Below are positions 14,401 to 29,400 of a stretch of 64,000 nucleotides of DNA, piece by piece. This DNA comes from Hymenolepis diminuta (Eukaryota > Platyhelminthes > Cestoda > Cyclophyllidea > Hymenolepididae), in NCBI GenBank assembly GCA_900708905.1, contig CAADRB010000046.1, positions 248,001 through 312,000 on the forward strand, given 5' to 3'. Position 1 is the first letter of the stretch; each line of letters opens with the position of its first letter. A model generated the notes under the pieces. The model saw only the letters and a program-made list of their open reading frames with translations. It did no database searches and was not told the origin of the DNA. The position numbers and the translations under genes were made by a program.

Positions 14401-17400
14401 GATGCGAAAAAAATTTAATTTAAATATATTTGTCGTTCTTGCTGATGTTATTTGTTCACTATTTTCAAATAAACCTCAAACTTTAAAAGATTATTTTGTA
14501 ATTTGGTTGTTTTTTATTAATTCGCGAGGAAATGAGAGTCCATTTAAGCGTTTGAGTCCTATAAAATACATTTGAATATGGCGTTGTTTTTCTAACTGAT
14601 AATATTCTAAAATACGTCGTTAATAATTCCTCTAAACTCTTTAATCGAGCATTTTCATTGTTTCCCTCTGAATGCGTTTATCAAGAGCTAAGCTGGCATA
14701 AATCCTCCATATGTTAAACCCATCGACTTTTTATTAAAAACAAATGAAATATTTATTTTCGAATACTTCTAATATCTGTGTCAGGAAATTCAGTTGGGAA
14801 AAGAGAATATTCTTGATACACTATAATAAATTCCTGCATCAGTATACCCATACCTACATATTTTCCTCCCACCTTTTGCTCAAATCACAAAAAATCTTAG
14901 ATTGGGCTCGCCCACAATTTCTTTTACGCTTGTCAAACGCTTGTGTTTGCTTTCGCCTCCATATATCTCCCTTTTAATTAATGGTCTAGAAAAGACATGT
15001 AGGAAGTAAATTAAAATCGTAATTAATTGACTTTTAACTTATATAAATATGTATATATATTAGACATTTTAGATTTCAAACTGTATTCATAAATAATGCT
15101 TAACTTTGAAGTGAACTGGTAATAGAAATACCAATATTACTTAATGGCAGCATAATTTAGAGAGGTACTTACGATCTAACAGTAATCTGCAACTAGTAAT
15201 GCAGATTCCGAATTTGTTCTTTGCTTCACACTTGTAGACCCCACCGTAGCGTCTTGAAGTCTTATTGATTCGGAGAGTGCACAGTCCCTCGTGGCAGTTG
15301 GTAGCAATTCCAACTCTTTCTTGTAGTTCTGGAGTCAGTATGGTATCAAAGTGATACCAAGTAATTGTTGTATCTTCTTCAGCAGAATTTCCAGTTACCC
15401 AGGGCTCTAAACGACATCGGAGCTCAGCTGACTCACCCAAGTAGACCTTCACTGCATTCAACTGTTCAACAAACTGTTGACTTGAACATACAGTAACAAC
15501 ACCTGAAATAGTAACATATTATTAGAATGAATTAGTATCCTTTTACAGAAATCTGGTTTAGCAGGTATCTATAATACGTACTATTGGGAAATGGAAAAAA
15601 ACAGCGTGGATGTATGGATAAGCAGCGGTCTAAGGATTTTCACATTGGCAAATTGAGCACGTTAACCACCATTCTATCAGTGCGCACGCTTTCTGGTACC
15701 TCTTCTGAATGAATCGCTACCCTTACCAAGTCTATTGTCTGCGCACATTCAGTTTGCTACACTTACAGACTCCTTATTCACATTATACAATAATTTTATT
15801 ATTCACACATGTCTTAATAGCAGAATGTATAACTGATTACATCTATATAGCTATACAGTTCTGTTATAAAAGTAGTCATGCCATATCTCACATGGATGAA
15901 ATATGTCACACAGTTTACATATTTGAAAATTATATAAAACCAAAATTTGACACTGCGGTGAAGTTGATGAATGGTCTTATCTGGTGTGTCTATGTCAACT
16001 TGTGCACTGTTTTCCATTTTTTCTGTCACTTTTCTGGCTCTCAAAACATGGGTTCTTGTATACGCTGCTAACCTCACTTCGCCCTAGTCCGGCATGTGAC
16101 ACAGACCCTTAGTGGGGTTAATACTTCGGCAAATTTTCCATTATATCTAGTAGCCTTCGGTCAAGATGAGTTAAGTAGCAGCTACCGTTAAGAATGCCTT
16201 TGGACATAACAGTTATCATAATATTAAGGAACATACTATCGAAGGTTGTCCTCCATATCCAGTAAAATGTTGCGGTCTGAGCTAAAACATGACAACCTTA
16301 TTTTCTTTGAGCAATCCGAAAGCATTACTTTCTTGTTGTCAGTTTTATTGCCTCCTTCCCGGGTTGTCGACAAGCTAATTGACGTTTTTATGGCTGACCG
16401 AAACAGATATTTTTCTCAATTAGGGCATAACTTCAACGTTCTTTTTCAGTTTAGCAAGTGATTATCGTAACATTATTTTCGGAAAGAATACGTGCTTACG
16501 TAAGTATCGGAAAGGGCGGCAAACCAATGTTAAAGCATTAGCTTAATTAACATAGTAACAACATACAACATTTCAAATATATAAGTGAACAATATAGTCA
16601 AATCGCGTTCGCATTCTCAAATAAAATTTTTCTATATTCATATCTTTTAAATTGATTCAACAATATTATTTGCTTCATTAACGTAATTAAAGTAAAATAT
16701 CTCAAAGAAAATGAGTGGGTATTAAAATATTCTATTCATTATTTTAACCATATTTAAAGAATAAGTAAGCATGCAGTTAAAGACATACATAGTTTACCTA
16801 TTCTTTAAAATATGTAAACCCGATTTCCAAATTTTACCATTATTGCTCGTCAGTTAGCGAAGTAATTAAGATGAAATTCTCTATCTTTCTTAATTTCCTC
16901 TATCTTAGATTTTTCGATAGAAATGAAACACTTTTTCTCCCTGTTTTTCTCTCCTAATAAAAATTTTACAAAGTAAGAATGTTTTCCTTTTAAAAAAGGC
17001 TCTTTGTAGTTACTTTCACAATTAAAACGACTACAGTGTACGAATGTCAGTAAAACATATAATTTAATTATTTTTCTTGAGAATCACAGTTGCTAGACCG
17101 TTGTCTCAGAATATCGTTTCTTTGGGTTTACAATCCTCAGGTATTTCATAAGACTTAGAACCACGTTGGAAGGTCACAGACATAACAGCTAGTGACAATT
17201 ATGAATAACATTTTACTTAGAAAATATTTCTTTTAAAAATGAAGAATGATTTTTACAGTTCTGTTATTTGTACTAAGTGAGAGGCTATCAAAGTTTCCCA
17301 AGATTCAGCGATCCGTTTTTAATGAATTAAAAATTTAGTGGTGAGTTAAATTTGGAATGAAAGGAATAGAACATTTTCCTTTTGCATAAAAAATTTTCCT

Positions 17401-20400
17401 GCCTTGTGCAGTGCTAAAAAAGCCTAGACTGTTTCGCTCCACCAATCAAAGTCCATAAAATTGCATATGAAATAGTCCCGAATTCAAATGAACCTGTTTA
17501 ACACATTTCAAGAAAAATTTTAGCTAATTGGGTAGCTTGTTAATCCTAAAATCGTAATATGCTGAAGAAGGCAAAAAAAATAATGGAAGAAATGTCATCT
17601 TTTCATTGGACAAAGTAAAAATTTCAGATATTTCTGCTTTTGAACTAAGTACAAACTGGGAAGTATTTATAACTAAATCCAAAAGATCCAAAAGACTTCA
17701 GAAGGAATACGCATTTGTTTGATCACAACTTAGTATATTTTGTCAGTTGAAAAAATTTAGATAGATGAGACAGGGTTGACGATGGTTACCGTATGTTCTG
17801 ACACTAAGAGCTTGGATATCATATCAATAATGCTATCTTGGCAGATAAGATGAAATACTACTATCAATGCAAATAATTCATTCAGCAGTTGGCCGGATAT
17901 TATTAAATTAACTCTAGACTATTTCTTCAGGCAGTATTTAAAGAAATAAACAAATATAGTTTTATTTGTGTAAATTTCATACTCTTTTATTTACACTTAA
18001 TTTGTTTTATTAAAATCGAACCTAGGTGCCCTAGTCCAGAAATATAGACACAAATCTTACTTGTTTTTTTTAAATCAATATTAAATAAATCATTTTTAGC
18101 AAAATCTTTAGATTGCAAAAACATAAACTTATGATAATTACAATCATCACTTCAAAATATGAACAGTTAATAACATTTTGAAGCAATTTTATCATATTTA
18201 ATTGGATTCTTTTATTCTTCTGATTAAGTTTTGACAAAATACGTTTAATTGATTAATAAAAATATAGTGAACATAACCAATTATGTATCGAATGGCTTAG
18301 TACCTAGAGTAAATGATCATTTGTTGCTTTCAGTCATAGAAGCCCAGAAGAAAAGTTACCCTTTAATCTGCGATTCTTTTATTATTTTATTTCAAAAACG
18401 CATCTAACGAAGAAATTAAAGGAATTTAGATTTTAGAGAAGATATAAAGTTTATTAATAAAATACTCCAAAGAGTCCTTTGATCCTGTGTAGGTATAAAG
18501 CGATGGTATATAAAATTCCCTTTAATCCAATTTATGTGCCCATAGTGGTGCTTTAATACAAACCATAGTTGAAATGAATATTAATCCAATGATTATTCTT
18601 TCCATGCTCCATTTTTATAAAATGTCTGATTAATAGGGAAGTTGTTATGTTTGCAAAGTCTTTCCTCTGTGACTCTACGTGTATCCAATTGTATTTTTAA
18701 TTATTATTATTCACTTTATCACGATTATAATTATTACATATATTTTCTCATGTGTCGATTATCTTAGTCTGTTCACTTTGGTCTATAGTTTTTTCCAGTG
18801 TATAATTAAAATGATCAGTTTAAATTTTAACTCAACTCCTCATAGATCATTGAATGTGACATTTGTTTACCTCTCAGAGTGAATTTAGCTCTTAAATTCT
18901 CAAAATGTCGTGAGATTTCGTCTGTAGGTTATCATTAAATGAGGGCTGAAATTAAGCTAAAATGATGATTCAGCTATTTCAGCTCTGCTCCTTTAAGACC
19001 GTGTGGGTTACTTAATATTATTTAAAATCATTCTGCTTCCTTTGAATGAAAAATAAATTGGAATAGCAAGGCCAATGATCAAATCACTGGCCGACAAATA
19101 CTTTGTATCATGAATAAGAATTTTCCCGGTAAAATAGATGATGAATCATAAAATTTCAATCGTGGTTCGTGAATCATCCCATGGGTAGGTAAATATTCCA
19201 CAATCTGGATCCAAAAATCAATTAAAATAAGCCACATTGATCCATCCACTTTGTTCTTTACTACCCCCACTCCTTTATCGCTTGTCGGATGTACTATTAA
19301 TCGATTTCAATTATTTTTTTACAATAAAAATTATACCATTAATTTTATTTTATATCATTTATTTTATATAATAAAAGATGATGTTGCTGGTTGAGATAAA
19401 GTGATGTTGAACAATTACTGACAATAAATTTCTTAAAAAATGAAAAACTGAATTGAGACATACATACGGACTTATCATCGCTAAATTTGTCCCAATAAAC
19501 AATTAAAACAAAAGAACGATTTCATATGTTGGTGTTGATAAATTAAGGCATACAAAGGGAGGCACTATCTGAAAACTTGGAATCCATTGTAGGTTTTGCA
19601 GGCAACGAATGCATGGCCTCAGTGTTCATTTTTTATCAGCACCGAAAATAACTTAGAAGTAGGATGATTATGGAGAAAATACTATTTTAACGTGAGAAAA
19701 ACATTTCGTTAAATGTTTTTCATAAGGAAGTAACAGTTTTAATTACAAATAACTTATTTCCTATGCATTTCATATTTTTGTTACATGCCCGATTTTTAAA
19801 AATATCAAAGGGCTGTATTCAAATATAATTTGGCTGGCTGCATACTTTAGTGGACTTTACTATCATTACAAAGTGAAAAACTATAAAATAAACTAAAATT
19901 TAATTATGATAACCTTTTAATAAAATTAACTTACTTAAACGGGATTGTCATTTTTCAAGAAAAAGGAATCATAATTAAATAATAATGCTCCTACTGTCAT
20001 ATTTTATGAAATATTTCATTTGCTATTTTATTAGTCTTAATGAATTAATAAAATGTTTATCAATGAAATTCTATAGCAATAACTAACCTGACGATTCATA
20101 TACGTCCTGGTCTATTCTCACACGGCAAGAATATCGACCAGCGTCCACGGGTCGGATACGTTTCGTGCTGAGCATAACCGCTCTGCCTTCAGTCATCCCC
20201 ACACTCCAATATGTATTCCCATCCACAAAGGCTACTCCCTGACTTCCGGTGAAGTATTCAGGGCTTTGCCATTCAGAGTCAAAGAGTTGAGTTCCATCGC
20301 GGAACCACTGCATTCTAATTTGTCGAGCTTCATCGAAGGCTTCACAGGCAACGATGGGAAGTGGACATTTAAGTGAGAGAGAAGAGTTTTCTAGAGCCTT

Positions 20401-23400
20401 TGTGATGGGAGCCTTATCATCAGCCCCGGGAGTTCCAGTCCGAGAAGATGCCCGGGAGGATGGACGTGGATCGTCGAGCGAGGTTTGAACTTTTAAAACG
20501 GCTAGAGCGGTAAAAAAAATAGTGTCATTAGTATTGGACGATATTATTATGTTTTAATAACCTACAAAAAGTCAGAATAGTTAAAAATTTTCCGGTTTTT
20601 TAGGGAAACAGAATTTGCCTAACACGAAGTCAAATAAATAATAACGGTGAGGCAGTGAAAACAATGCTGGACGTGTTGTCAACATATCAAGGACTCTTAC
20701 TTTATCGAATTTTGGATTCGGTTTGCGTAATATTCACCCAATAGGTGCTCAAGCCCCGAAATTCAAATTTCATGATTCATCTACAGTATTCAATGCTTAC
20801 TGACCGGTTGTTTCATTATAGTGGTCGATCTTGACTCTCCAACTTGCTTTTGCGTCTGAGATTGAGAAATCGTAATTTTCTTACATGATGTTATGCATCT
20901 TACATGATCTTTGCTAGGCAGAGCAGAAGTGACAATAATTCTTTTAACTTTGCAGTGCCTAATTGGTGACGTAAACAAACACAAATTTAAAAATTTTTAA
21001 TGGTCTATGAGTATGGCAAATATGAACTCACCCAATAACCTGAAGCGATTTTAAAGTTTAATGTGTGGAACATCTTAACGTAGTACGGTGAGCCTTATCT
21101 CTTATGAAAGCTGAACAACTCAAAGCATCCGGGAGTTCAAGGTAATTCTTCTGATATCCAAACTTCGTGATCTACTTCTACTCAACTCATTTTACTCCCG
21201 ATTTCATAATTTCTTCAAATACTTAGAGACTTCATCACGAAAAAAACGTGTAAAAGGTATTTGTTTACCCACGAACACTAAAAATAATAGATCTCTTTAC
21301 AGCTGCTTGCGTTGGAACTGAAGTTGTGACATGGTAAATTAAGACATTAGAGAGGTTATCTGAAATCGTCTATTAAGTGAAGAATTATTTTGTTCTCAAT
21401 AAAGAGTTTTGCTCATATGTCTCTAAGGATTGAGATATCTGATGAAATTAAATTTCACCAATTTGTACATTTTGAGCTTTACTCCCGATCAGATTGCTCC
21501 CTAATCTGCTTGGTCTTAGACATTTCTTCAGAATTACTTTTGTAATCTCTTCATTCTTTCCTGTCCGTTGGTATTTCTTCCATAATCTGATGACTTCTGA
21601 CGACTCATCTGTGAGAGAAATTGGTTAAATACTCGTGATGAACTATCTTTACACCAAGAAATGCAAGCAACTATCATTTCATCGCTAGCATATAACTGAA
21701 AACCTCACAACCTGGTTGATAGAAGTGAAAATCTGGTACCAATAAAATGGTGTAACTGAAGAGCGTGTAAAGATTTGAGCTGTTATTATTATTGCAGTGC
21801 TCAATATCCATGGTAAATTTTGAGATCTGCTGCTTCAACAACCTAAGGAGAATGATTATGAAATTCTCTGAAATGAGATTCTCTAAAAAACTAGCCTCTC
21901 TAAATCTCAGCACTTACACGGTCTGGTTCAAAAAACTTCGAGAGTTAGGAAACCATCAGAATTTAGTATCTATTCTGAATCAGTTTGTGCAAAAACTACG
22001 TACTGTTGTCCAGGCCATCCTTGTTAAAAAATGGAGGAAAAATTTTATCCCGGTAAAATAATAGAGACGAATATTAGCACCCAGTATTTATCAAACCAAT
22101 ATGGTCTCAAAAAGTCAACATTACAGGAGTTACAACGGCAGGCACTAGAAATCGAACTCGAGGTGACTAAGCTGCAAAAATCTACAACAAGTGAGTTGAA
22201 GTCTAAATAATGAAGGTCTATTAAATCATCCAACTCTGTGGCTGTTGTCACCCAATGGAGCCATTTCAAACAATCTTCGGGACCAACAAGGTAGTGATTC
22301 CAATAACACAACTGAGATCAGTCAAGACCGTGGTATGAACTGTTCAGGTGAGACCATTACAGCAACAAACAACGCAAAATATTACGGCGATCGAACCAGC
22401 ATCGTCAGCAGTACAAGAATCCTCACAAAGCAGCTCAGTCTACGCTTGACAAACAAACCTTAACCAGAGAATGTGTCAAAATGGACGAAATTACCCGATA
22501 CAAATTAAATATCCCAGATCCAGAGAAAATGGGTACTTTCATAACTAAAAAGATCTTTCCAAACTTCTCTGCAGTCAATATAACTTATCTAGATACGATC
22601 GTGAAAGCAGAGGAACACAACTTTTTCGGCTGTGATCTAGTGACGGAAAGCTTCAAACCCTAAAGTGAGTTTTCATTATCATTGAACAGCAAGCGCCAGC
22701 ATACCGGAAAACAAAATTGCCGAAGGACAGATTAAAATGTTTTTCAGATCCTGTTCAAGTCAGACGAAAACGATTTGATCGAATTGAATTCAAGCCGTGT
22801 CGTCTATGCCATTTGAAAACATCGAGAATTTCAACATTTTCTCAATGGGTCATGATTGATGTATTGACAGCGAGAACAATTTTTCGCAGTAAAATGGTTG
22901 AGAGAACATACTTTTTTAATAAGAACTGCCTTGAGGTTCACTCCATTCGACTCTGAAGAATCAGCTGGCTGGATAAATCGATGAATTAATGTATTATGTG
23001 AAGCATAGCAGTTTTATGCATATTTTAGTATCTCTTGTTTCCCTTCGACGTTTGGCCTTTAGTCTAGATGAAGAGTACCTACAGTGACCACTGGTCGAAC
23101 ACTCGAATGACCAGAAGTCATATTTGCTAATTTGAGTTAGCGTCTTGACTTTCCCTCAGATTTTTACATTTACTTTTATCTTATTTATATCTAATTAGAT
23201 AACGTTTTGCCCTGCCCAATTTCAAACTGTTTCACGCCTCGGTATTAAATCTTCGATTCTTCACTCTTTGTTCTTCGTTAGTGACTGCTGTTTCCTCGAT
23301 AAGTAGAAGCAATTTTCATGAAAAACGTTTTAAATACATGCCTTCTTAGTTATTAAATTTAAACAAATGGTCGCATCTAAGATGTGATTTAGACGAGGAA

Positions 23401-26400
23401 CATAACCTTTCATAAAATATTTATACAAAGAAAGAGGAATATAAACTGTTGGATTTCCAGTTGCGATTAGATTCTCTTTGCCTCTATAAACATAAAAGCT
23501 TAGCTCCAACCAAATGCTCAGACATCCTAGAGATTTAAGATGAGTGAGTGAAAATAGTGGTAGATTTTGTTCTTCAAAGTCGAATTATTGAATTTATTTG
23601 CAATTTCAACAAATTGCAGCAAATTAACCATCTTTGTTATAGTTTAAAATTAATCCGATAGTTAATTTAAATCAAGCTCTCAGCATCCCACATACCCCCA
23701 CACTCACTGACAAACTGTCAAGACAAATTTTTGATTTCAGTAGACCTCCAGCCATTATATTCGAACAAGAATATCATTTTGAATGAAAATTTTCTCAACC
23801 TCCTCTGTCTTAAAAAAATTGTCATAAAGTACCCTAGAAGAACAAGAGGAGGAATTTCATACAATTCTGATGTATATTGTTTTGGGGTATTTCAAAACTT
23901 AGTCAATATTGATGCCAAATATCATTCATTTTCCATCTATTTCTTCATACCAATGTTACTTTTATAGATTTATTCCAAAATTCTAATACGTTCTGAGAGC
24001 ATCAATCCGTTTTATATTTTTTACTCAAGTGCTATTCACTGGCTTATTTCTTTGTATTGAAAAGAAAAAGAAATCTGACGAGCATATTTGCTTTGCATAA
24101 TTTTACAATCGGAACACTATTCAGAAAACAAAGCAGTGTTTTTTTCGTAATTGTGTTTATTCCCGAGGGTAGGAACGGATTTTGGGAACAAATTTGTCCC
24201 CCCTTTTTCATTGTTTAGAATTTAAAACTGTGGCTTTCGTTTGAATAAAACAACTTAACTACTCTCCGGTGAAATGTATATATTTCTCCTCTCTCCCTAT
24301 TTATTTTTGCATATTATTTTCTTTCGTCGTCGGAAAAGACAATATCCAAATCGTCTAGGTTTTTACCACATGGACAGAAATGAACAAATATCGGATATTA
24401 ATTGAAAGTTCAAATCTAGAAAAATCTTTAGAAATTAACTTGATCTTCCTGTTAAATCAGTAATTCAAAAAAATACTACAGTGCACAATATGAAAATTAG
24501 TATATTTTATATGCACAGAAAATCTATGAAGAAATTTTTGCGTAAAGAACGAAAAAACTCAAATCATTTGGAGAGAAAGCATTGCATCCTGGTTAAGTAT
24601 GTTACAAATTCTTGATTTTTCAATACGTCAGTGTTTAACAATTACGTATAACATGGAATGAAATTTTTTAAGTAATGATTATTTAATTGCCTAATTGCTC
24701 TATCTATATGAGAACAGATGACTACACACATTCTGTGATCCCTGGTAAACTCTGTCATACTAAAATTTCTTACCTAATGTCATTGCTCGCTCATACCTGC
24801 AAGAAAATACAAATGAATCAAAGTGGCATAGTCAACCATTTAATCAAATCAACTAGTGAACAAATTTTGAATATGGTATACCTGATTTCACCCATAAACC
24901 CAGGATCAAATCATGAAAATTGAGATTTGAAACACTTCGATATTACAACGTGAATTATACTCTAAAAAAGTGAACGACTCAATGCTTCCCGAAATAAAAA
25001 AGATACATTCTGAACCTATTAAATACGGCTTTTCAGGTCCCATTTCATACCCCATTGAGGTATTTTGCCATTTCACATATTCAGATGTTCTGTCACCATT
25101 AAACTCTTAGAAGTTTTTGCATTGCCATGCCAGAAAATACAAAAATGAGAATGTGAAATGTCAGAGTTTATTGCTTGATCGGCCAGCAAATAAATTTTTA
25201 TGTAATCTGATTTTCAAATTAGATTTAGGATGTAAGTTAAGTGACACCGTCATTTTCCCATCCTATTTTAAGAATCTTAAGAATGGTATAAAAAGTTTAA
25301 TTAAAGCCTTACTTGCATTAGAATACAACTTGAACTCTAGTTTGCTCTGCTCCATCTTACCTAATATCAGTCATTTAAACAGAGAGACAAATTTATGGAG
25401 ATGCCATGATCAACCACTGACCGATAAGCTCTGAACGTTGCGACAATAAACGTGCTTAAACTAAACCTGCTTAAATAAAATTCGGAAATCCTGTCTAGTT
25501 TAGACTTCCACTTTAGTAAAACACACTTAATATCATGAATCTATTTCTTACTGTTACTCTTTCCTTCTATTGTCCTCATTGGACCATTTTACCCTACCCT
25601 TGTTTAGATGCCTATCTAGGATTAAAGTGTGCATTTTTCGTAACCCCGTAGGTAATAAAACAAATGTTTTTTCAGTTCTCTTTAAAAAAATTAATTGTAC
25701 AATGAGTTACACTTCCCTTTTGACAACAACTTCACAATTAAACATTCAATGAATACGACCAAGAAACTGTATAATAAATTATTGCTGCTGTCAAAAATAA
25801 TTTCTCATCAAACGTAGTTCGTAAAAAGGAAAATTGACCATAATTTTTTCCAATAAAAAGCAACTGGTTCGGTACGTAGGTTCTTTTACTATTCTGAACT
25901 CAGAAACTATCCAAATTCAATAAGTGTGTTGTGATTATTTATTCATGATCTTTATTAGAAAGTATTTCAAAAAGAAAAATTCAAAATAGTCGCTCTATTT
26001 AAAATTTAATAAGTTCACGAATTCAATTGTTTTAATTACATTTGTTCTTTATCAAATCGACAGTTAAGAAAATCATTTAAAATACATCTACATCAATATG
26101 ATTCAATGGGGAAAAGACAAAACTAAAAACAATAAAATTAAAAAACGCAATAAAAAATTGAGAAAAGATAAGTTGAAATTAGAAAAAATCGACTAGCTAT
26201 GAATATTCGACCATGAAAATGGGTGATCAATGGTAGGTACGAACCATAATATCAAATAATATTTTAAGCAGTTCATTTAAACAAAAAAGAATAACTGGTA
26301 TGAATTAGACAAAACTATTGCTAATTTTGATAACTGTGCCTTTGATGATTTTAATTTCCCTTCTTTATCTTTATTTTGTACATCAATTACCAGCTTTAAT

Positions 26401-29400
26401 AGTAACCATGACTCTGGAATCAATTTAATTTAGAGTGGTTTGGAGCAAATATATTTTCGGAATCACTGCGGGAATGTTTGTGAATAACTAACATCAGGGA
26501 AATGCATATTGATTAAATGACCACAATGACAAATTGTTTATCATTGAAACTCAAAACAAGAACTTCAATAAACCTAAAATGTCAGCCAGTCGCTATCTAG
26601 CTTGAATGATTGTTTTCACTATGCTCCTTTGAAATTATTTGTCTACCATATGTTAATACAAATATTCTTATGTTAATTAATTTTGCTCTCGAATCCGAGT
26701 GCGCTATCATTATGTATCATCCCCCATTCCGGTATCTAAAGTTAACTTACCATACAATAACTCAACAAATCTTGCCGTACTATTCATACCCCGATTGTAT
26801 ATGCTTTGTGCAGACGCTCTCTCTTCCTTTTGGATTTCCATCGCTGATGTACAAAACACTGTGGTGTGCATTCAACTCTTGATCTTATCCGGGAAAGACA
26901 ATTATTAGGAAGATTCCTAGTTTCATAAAAGGAGATAATATCTATTCTTAAGAATGAGTATTTTCAAACTCTATTATACGCATTAAGTAAGATACATCAA
27001 CGTTTGCAATTGTAGTAGGTCGATGGAGGACAATTTTTTCTGTAGACAGATATTAACTGAGGCTGTTTTTAAAAATAATACAATGTTCTCACCTTATGTA
27101 TTACCATGCCCTGAGAGTCATGTCTTTCGTTCATTTCAGTCCTTCATTACGTGAAAAATATAAGTGTTATCTTGACTTGATTTCACATTGGCTGGAAGTT
27201 GGATATCAGTTAGCTTAGAAATTCTTTATGTATTTATGTAGGCCTTGTGTATTCACATGATGGATCAGATTACTACCTGTTTATTTTATCGAATAACTCA
27301 ATTAGTTCTTTTGTGGAAACCTTTACAAAATATGTTCTGCCTGTGGAAATGTTAAATTATTTGTATCTATTTAGGTGGTCGCGTTAGTCGAAAGTGCGGA
27401 AAAATAAAGTTATACTCTTAAAAAACGTCATTATTATAAAAATTCGGATTAAATCCTATTTGTTTAAGATATATTAAATTTTGATTTGACAACATTTAAA
27501 AATATAAGTTTGAATTTTAGTTATGGTATTAAAATACATAAATTAGAAGCAATTAATTAAATCGTTGTATTCTACTTAAGCAAAGATTAATAAAATAATG
27601 ATTATGTTATTTAAAACATTTAATAAAAACATAGGAAACTTTTTGGTTGATTCTTATTTTTGAAAAAAATTCAGTAGTGACCCCATTACAACGTGGTTGT
27701 TAACGTGATTCATGGCAGATAAATAGCAATAAAATAAGATTTTTATTAAATATGTATATAGTATACCTGAGACAATATGAAATCAAATTTAATTAAAAAT
27801 GATTATTAAAAAGACATATTGCGTCTGGAAACCCCACGGACTTTTTTACCAGTGAATAAACGGAGAAAGTATGCTTACCAGATGATTCCAGATTAATTCC
27901 AAGATTCTCATCAGATACTTGGCACGTATATTGACCCTCGTCAACTGAACTAAGACAGTCTGATTTAATAATAGTTGTCAACGGGCTGATCGATACAGTC
28001 CACTTTGTTTGATCTATTGGTTTTCCGTTATGCAGCCAAACAACCTTTGAAGGAATCGTGTCAAATCCAGCATATTCAACAAAGAATGTCACATCTTTTC
28101 CCCTTATTCTACATTTATCTCCATCAATGATAGCCTTCAAGTCAGTTAATCCTCGTTTTAACTCGACTTTTACATTTAGTTTAGCTGAAATGGATAAAAA
28201 TTGATGAATAAAAATTTCGTGCTGCTTATGTGTTTTAAGTAGGATGTACTTACATGAACTCTCGAGTTGCTTTCCTGTGCGTGGGTCGGTAACAGTGACA
28301 AAATACTCACCGGCGTGCTTGTACAAAACACAAGGTATGAGAAGTGAGGCGGTATTCTTATTACTAATTGATTTTGTAGTAGATTCAAGGAAGGATTCTG
28401 CAAAATTCTCGTCACCTTCTGGAACCCTGTATGATGGTACAAAGCTCCATTTTGTTTCCAGTTCTTCATTGAATCCGCCGAAGTTAAGGTGAATAGTTAT
28501 TGATCCACCCGGCTGTGTATTCATTACCTCGGGTAGTGGAGATAAATTTACTTGACCTAGATAGTAAAATAGAAATTGTTATTAATGATCAAAATACTTT
28601 AATTAATTCATATGACAATGATTATAGATAAAATGTTTATTTCAAATAGGCATCAAATTATATCAAAATAACAGGTTGAGTTTAAATTTAAATTTAAAAT
28701 AATAGTTTAAAACCCAATTTAAATAATAAACTTTCGTTTAATTTTACAAGCTACTCAATTCGTTTTAAAATGAAACTTGTGTAGTTATTGTTTTATAAAA
28801 CCGCATTATAATAAGCATAAAGTAAGCTACTTTAGAATGCTTACTTTCCTCCCCATCTGAATACGGATCTTCATTTTCATAGTCCAAACTCTCTTCTTGG
28901 TATTCCTGGTTGAATTCATCTACGTCTCTATCCTCTTGACTATCAGGATAAGAGTCATCGTTGTACAGAAGAGGAGATTGTGTAATTTCAACTTGTTCAT
29001 CGTGGTTGATATGATCACTTAAATTTGTTGCCATCATTTCAGCCTCTTCTCCAGCTTCCTGTAGACTGCCCAATGCTGTTTGAAGTTCGTTCACTACCCA
29101 GTTGATAGATGAATTGTTGCCAATAGGACTGAGTGGAATTTCAGTAGTATTTAGATGCTTTTCTATATTTTCTTGTAGTTGAGCAGCTTTTTGCTAAAAT
29201 GGGATATAATCACAGATTACGAGCAATATTTAGTAATATTTAATTATAGGAGTATGACTTCATGCATACTTGAATATCAGTAAGGGATTCTGAATCTTGA
29301 GCAAAGCCGTCAAACTTGGATTGCAGACCTAGAGTAAATTGATGAGCAGCAGCAAGAAGTTTTGAACTCTAAATAAAGAAAAAGAAAACACATGACGCAT

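Larger units (their letters stand above)
20502..27878 (-). other. 7.4-kb intron between Ig exons 13 and 14
   Basis: Phase-1 intron, the longest in the visible gene. It holds a diverged dispersed repeat (about 20715-20980) and a decayed coding-like tract (about 21480-22960). The part from 23000 to 27800 is AT-rich with no supported feature. Confidence 0.65.

Noticed and set aside
15814..16077. Minus-strand open frame with a natural-looking start
   Set aside because: Its peptide does not match any family I recognise, and the exons on either side join directly in phase without it.
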